Below are positions 5,386 through 7,006 of a DNA stretch of 7,006 bases, in pieces; the stretch's first letter is position 1; the number at the start of each line of letters is the position of its first letter. The translations under genes were made by a program, and so were the position numbers. This DNA comes from Candidatus Margulisiibacteriota bacterium (lineage in GTDB: Bacteria > Margulisbacteria > Termititenacia > Termititenacales > Termititenacaceae), in NCBI GenBank assembly GCA_031267055.1, contig JAIRZV010000002.1, positions 1 to 7,006 on the forward strand. Reading direction: 5' to 3'. A model generated the notes under the pieces. That model was not told the origin of the DNA and made no database searches. It saw nothing but the letters and a program-made list of their open reading frames with translations.

Positions 5386-5640
5386 ATGTCAAGTGATGTT
5401 TACAGCTTAAAGAAAGACCTTGGTTTGAAATATGACACTAAAGACATCGGCAGACACATCACCAAACTGCGCCTCCAGAAAAAATTAAGCATGCACCGGC
5501 TAGCCTATGAAGCCTGCGTTGACGCTACTGTGCTGATGCGCATCGAAAAAGGCGAACGGGTACCGATGTTGGATACTTTGTTAAAAATTATCGACGGGTT
5601 GAAATTATTGCCGGCTGATTTTTTTAAAACATTTAATTAG
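5386..5640 (+). CDS. XRE-family helix-turn-helix regulator, 84 residues
   Basis: This is a small Cro/C1-type DNA-binding protein, essentially one helix-turn-helix domain (about residues 21-80): IGRHITKLRLQKKLSMHRLAYE, then VDATVLMRIEKGERVPMLDTLLKIIDGL, with the usual ADFF ending. The first 20 residues are a polar extension; there is no C-terminal peptidase or sensor domain, so it is likely to act as a dimeric repressor. The ATG at 5386 follows a TATAAT by 13 bases. It is divergent from the tail-collar gene across 84 bases carrying repeated ATGTCA/TGACAT sites, which suggests it regulates itself and that gene. Its stop overlaps by three bases the stop of the convergent metallo-hydrolase. A ligand or inducing signal cannot be read from the sequence. 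The ORF6N protein nearby could be an antagonist, by analogy with phage antirepressors, but nothing shows this directly. Confidence 0.85.
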   Translation: MSSDVYSLKKDLGLKYDTKDIGRHITKLRLQKKLSMHRLAYEACVDATVLMRIEKGERVPMLDTLLKIIDGLKLLPADFFKTFN

Positions 5641-6404
5641 CTGATTATTGCCAAACCGTCATGCGCCAGTCGCATACTCGACGGCAAAGTCTCATTCGCC
5701 GCTTCATGCTCCAGATTATGGGCGATATGTGTGAAATAAGTCCGCCGCGCGCCGATGCGCTCCGCCGCCGTGACAGCCTGCGCCAAAGAAAAATGTGTCG
5801 GGTGCGGAGTGTCGCGCAGAGCATCCAGCACCAGCGTATCCAGATTTTGCAAATAAGCAAAAGTTTTTTCCGGTATCTCTGAGCAATCCGTCAGATAAGC
5901 AAAATCATCCACGCGGTAGCCAAAAATCTCCAGCAGCCCATGTTTAACCGGCAGCGTGGTTACGGAAAATCCGCCAATATTTATTTCCTGATAATTTTGC
6001 AGAATATGATTGTCGAGAGCCGTGATGCCGCCACCGGCCTGCCGCGGAGTTTCATACATGTAACGCAGTGTCGCGCGCAGCTCTTTGTCCGCCTCGGTGG
6101 ACAGATAAATATTGACGCGTTTTTGATATTTGATATTGAAGCGGCGAAATTCATCGAGGCCAAAAACATGATCGGCGTGCGTGTGTGTGATCAAGACATT
6201 GTCCACATCGAGAATATTATGTGTCAGCGCTTGCTGGCGAAAATCGCTTGAAGCGTCGATCAACAGCGAACGTCCGTCTTTCTCCAGCCAGACCGATGAG
6301 CGTAGCCGCTTGTTGCGCGGATCGTCCGAGCGACAGACCGCGCAGTCACAGGCGATCAGCGGAATGCCGTTCGACGTGCCTGTCCCCAAAAAAGTAACGC
6401 GCAT
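5637..6404 (-). CDS. PhnP-like metallo-beta-lactamase-fold hydrolase
   Basis: This is a cytoplasmic metal-dependent hydrolase of the MBL fold, of the branch that includes the phosphodiesterase PhnP. The 255 residues match PhnP's length. It begins MRVTFLGTGTSNGIP, followed by the extra zinc-site cysteines C19, C21 and C24 (CDCAVC), LLIDASSDFRQQ (47-58), the metal motif HTHADH (74-79), H155, D173 (LTDCSE), PHPTHFSL (200-207) and FTHIAHN (224-230). All expected metal ligands are present. The substrate is not determined; no phosphonate (phn) genes are nearby, so a general cyclic phosphodiester role is only a guess. The frame is open upstream to 6779, but that part is antisense to the HAD gene and the family always starts at this TFLGTG strand, so ATG 6404 is used. 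There is no Shine-Dalgarno; TATAGT lies seven bases upstream. It is divergent from the HAD gene and convergent with the XRE gene. Confidence 0.9.
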   Translation of the reverse strand: MRVTFLGTGTSNGIPLIACDCAVCRSDDPRNKRLRSSVWLEKDGRSLLIDASSDFRQQALTHNILDVDNVLITHTHADHVFGLDEFRRFNIKYQKRVNIYLSTEADKELRATLRYMYETPRQAGGGITALDNHILQNYQEINIGGFSVTTLPVKHGLLEIFGYRVDDFAYLTDCSEIPEKTFAYLQNLDTLVLDALRDTPHPTHFSLAQAVTAAERIGARRTYFTHIAHNLEHEAANETLPSSMRLAHDGLAIIS

Positions 6405-6425
6405 GCTGTATACTATAACGCAATC
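6405..6425. promoter_or_regulatory. 21-bp divergent promoter with overlapping -10 boxes
   Basis: Only 21 bases separate the start codons of the two divergent genes. Minus strand: TATAGT (6412-6417) ends seven bases before the hydrolase ATG. Plus strand: TATAAC (6414-6419) ends six bases before the HAD ATG; TATACT (6409-6414) is an alternative. The two -10 boxes overlap, so RNA polymerase could occupy only one direction at a time, and any -35 elements would lie within the coding parts. Both transcripts would be leaderless. Confidence 0.5.
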
Positions 6426-7006
6426 ATGACAGAGATTAAACTTTTTATTTTTGACGTCGACCAGACTATCACCGACGGCACAACTATCTGGGAACACCTG
6501 CACCGAGAATGTGGCACTTGGAACACCAACGGCCAGCTTTATCTCCAACAATTCACGGCGCAGGAAATAGATTTTGATGAATTTTCCCGCCGCGACGCCT
6601 TGAGCTGGAAAAACCACAACAGCGACTGCCTGCAGCGTGCCATAGACCAAATGCAAATCATGGCTGGTTTTCCGGAATTGATGCAGGAATTGCATAAACG
6701 AAATATTGCCGCCGCGATTATTTCCTCGACGGTCGGGCAATTCGCGGAACATCTCGCGCGGACTTACGGTATTGAGCACTGCTATGCCAATCCGCTCGGT
6801 CTAAAAAACAATATTCTTGACGGCACGATAGACCTGCGTGTCCAAGGCGAAGCCAAAGGCTCTTTTGCCAAAAACCTGGCCAAAAAACTGCGGCTGTCCA
6901 AAGCGGAAATCGCCGTGGCTGGCGACTCGCGTTTTGATCTGCCGATGTTCGAGCACGCGGAACACACTTTTATTTTGCAGAATGAAAAATATAAAGACCA
7001 ATGCAA
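6426..7006 (+). CDS. HAD-superfamily phosphatase, SerB-like (3' end outside window)
   Basis: This is a haloacid-dehalogenase-type phosphohydrolase of which 193 residues are visible before the window ends. Motif I is FIFDVDQTITDG, with nucleophile D10 and acid D12. A helical cap region follows (about 20-80). Motif II is IISST (S100 or S101), the motif III lysine is probably K144 in GEAKGSF, and motif IV is GDSRFDLPMF (D167 and D171). The order and spacing suit the phosphoserine-phosphatase-like (subclass I) group, and the LDGTIDL strand before the lysine is typical. The exact substrate cannot be told. The ATG at 6426 starts directly before the motif I strand, as expected. It has no Shine-Dalgarno and probably a leaderless transcript; it is divergent from the PhnP-like gene over 21 bases, which may mean related control. 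Confidence 0.85.
   Translation, partial: MTEIKLFIFDVDQTITDGTTIWEHLHRECGTWNTNGQLYLQQFTAQEIDFDEFSRRDALSWKNHNSDCLQRAIDQMQIMAGFPELMQELHKRNIAAAIISSTVGQFAEHLARTYGIEHCYANPLGLKNNILDGTIDLRVQGEAKGSFAKNLAKKLRLSKAEIAVAGDSRFDLPMFEHAEHTFILQNEKYKDQC

Noticed and set aside
6405..6779. N-terminal extension of the PhnP-like hydrolase by 125 codons
   Set aside because: It is antisense to the HAD gene, which has clear catalytic motifs, and the hydrolase family begins at MRVTFLGTGT; the ATG at 6404 fits.
1..7006. CRISPR array, tRNA, rRNA, integrase or transposase
   Set aside because: No regularly spaced direct repeats, cloverleaf-like sequence, ribosomal RNA sequence or recombinase motifs were seen.

Overview
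The window is bacterial chromosome, densely coded, with moderate GC and the standard genetic code. It combines conserved housekeeping genes (rimO, yajQ, dapB, purU, a PhnP-like metallo-hydrolase and a HAD phosphatase) with small unrecognised genes and a short phage-derived block. dapB points to lysine/meso-diaminopimelate synthesis and purU to folate one-carbon metabolism. No phylum can be assigned firmly. A perfect palindrome inside rimO, and -10 boxes lying directly against several start codons, suggest a lineage that carries palindromic repeats and uses many leaderless transcripts, possibly an uncultured candidate phylum, but that is only an impression.

Layout. 1-587 (minus) is the N-terminal two thirds or less of rimO, cut by the window edge, with an in-frame 28-bp palindrome between its two domains. 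588-1076 has no convincing complete gene; its right part holds an orphan plus-strand frame (804-1100, possibly open from about 723) that looks coding but has no ATG or GTG start. 1077-1322 (minus) is a small unknown gene with a good ribosome binding site, downstream of yajQ (1389-1886, minus). 1998-2363 (minus) is an unknown gene whose sensible C-terminus continues in the -1 frame to 1930, so it is frameshifted or slips. 2444-3984 (minus) holds dapB followed by purU, joined by a 4-base stop/start overlap.

3978-5640 is a phage-derived block between dapB and the hydrolase. It has an ORF6N-domain gene, apparently truncated exactly where dapB begins, then a tail-collar (tail-fibre-like) gene, and divergently from it a small XRE repressor-like gene. 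The 84 bases between the last two carry a cluster of ATGTCA/TGACAT half-sites overlapping both predicted promoters, so the regulator probably controls itself and the tail-type protein. No capsid, terminase, integrase or lysis gene is visible, so this is a remnant or a domesticated pair rather than a prophage.

5637-6404 (minus) encodes a PhnP-like metallo-beta-lactamase-fold hydrolase whose stop overlaps the stop of the XRE gene. It is divergent from a HAD phosphatase (6426 to the window end). Only 21 bases separate their start codons, and the best -10 boxes for the two directions overlap.

Across the window two translation styles can be seen. rimO, yajQ, the ORF6N gene, the metallo-hydrolase and the HAD gene have a TATAAT-like box 6-8 bases before ATG and no Shine-Dalgarno (predicted leaderless). 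The two small unknown genes and the tail-collar gene have strong Shine-Dalgarno sequences instead.
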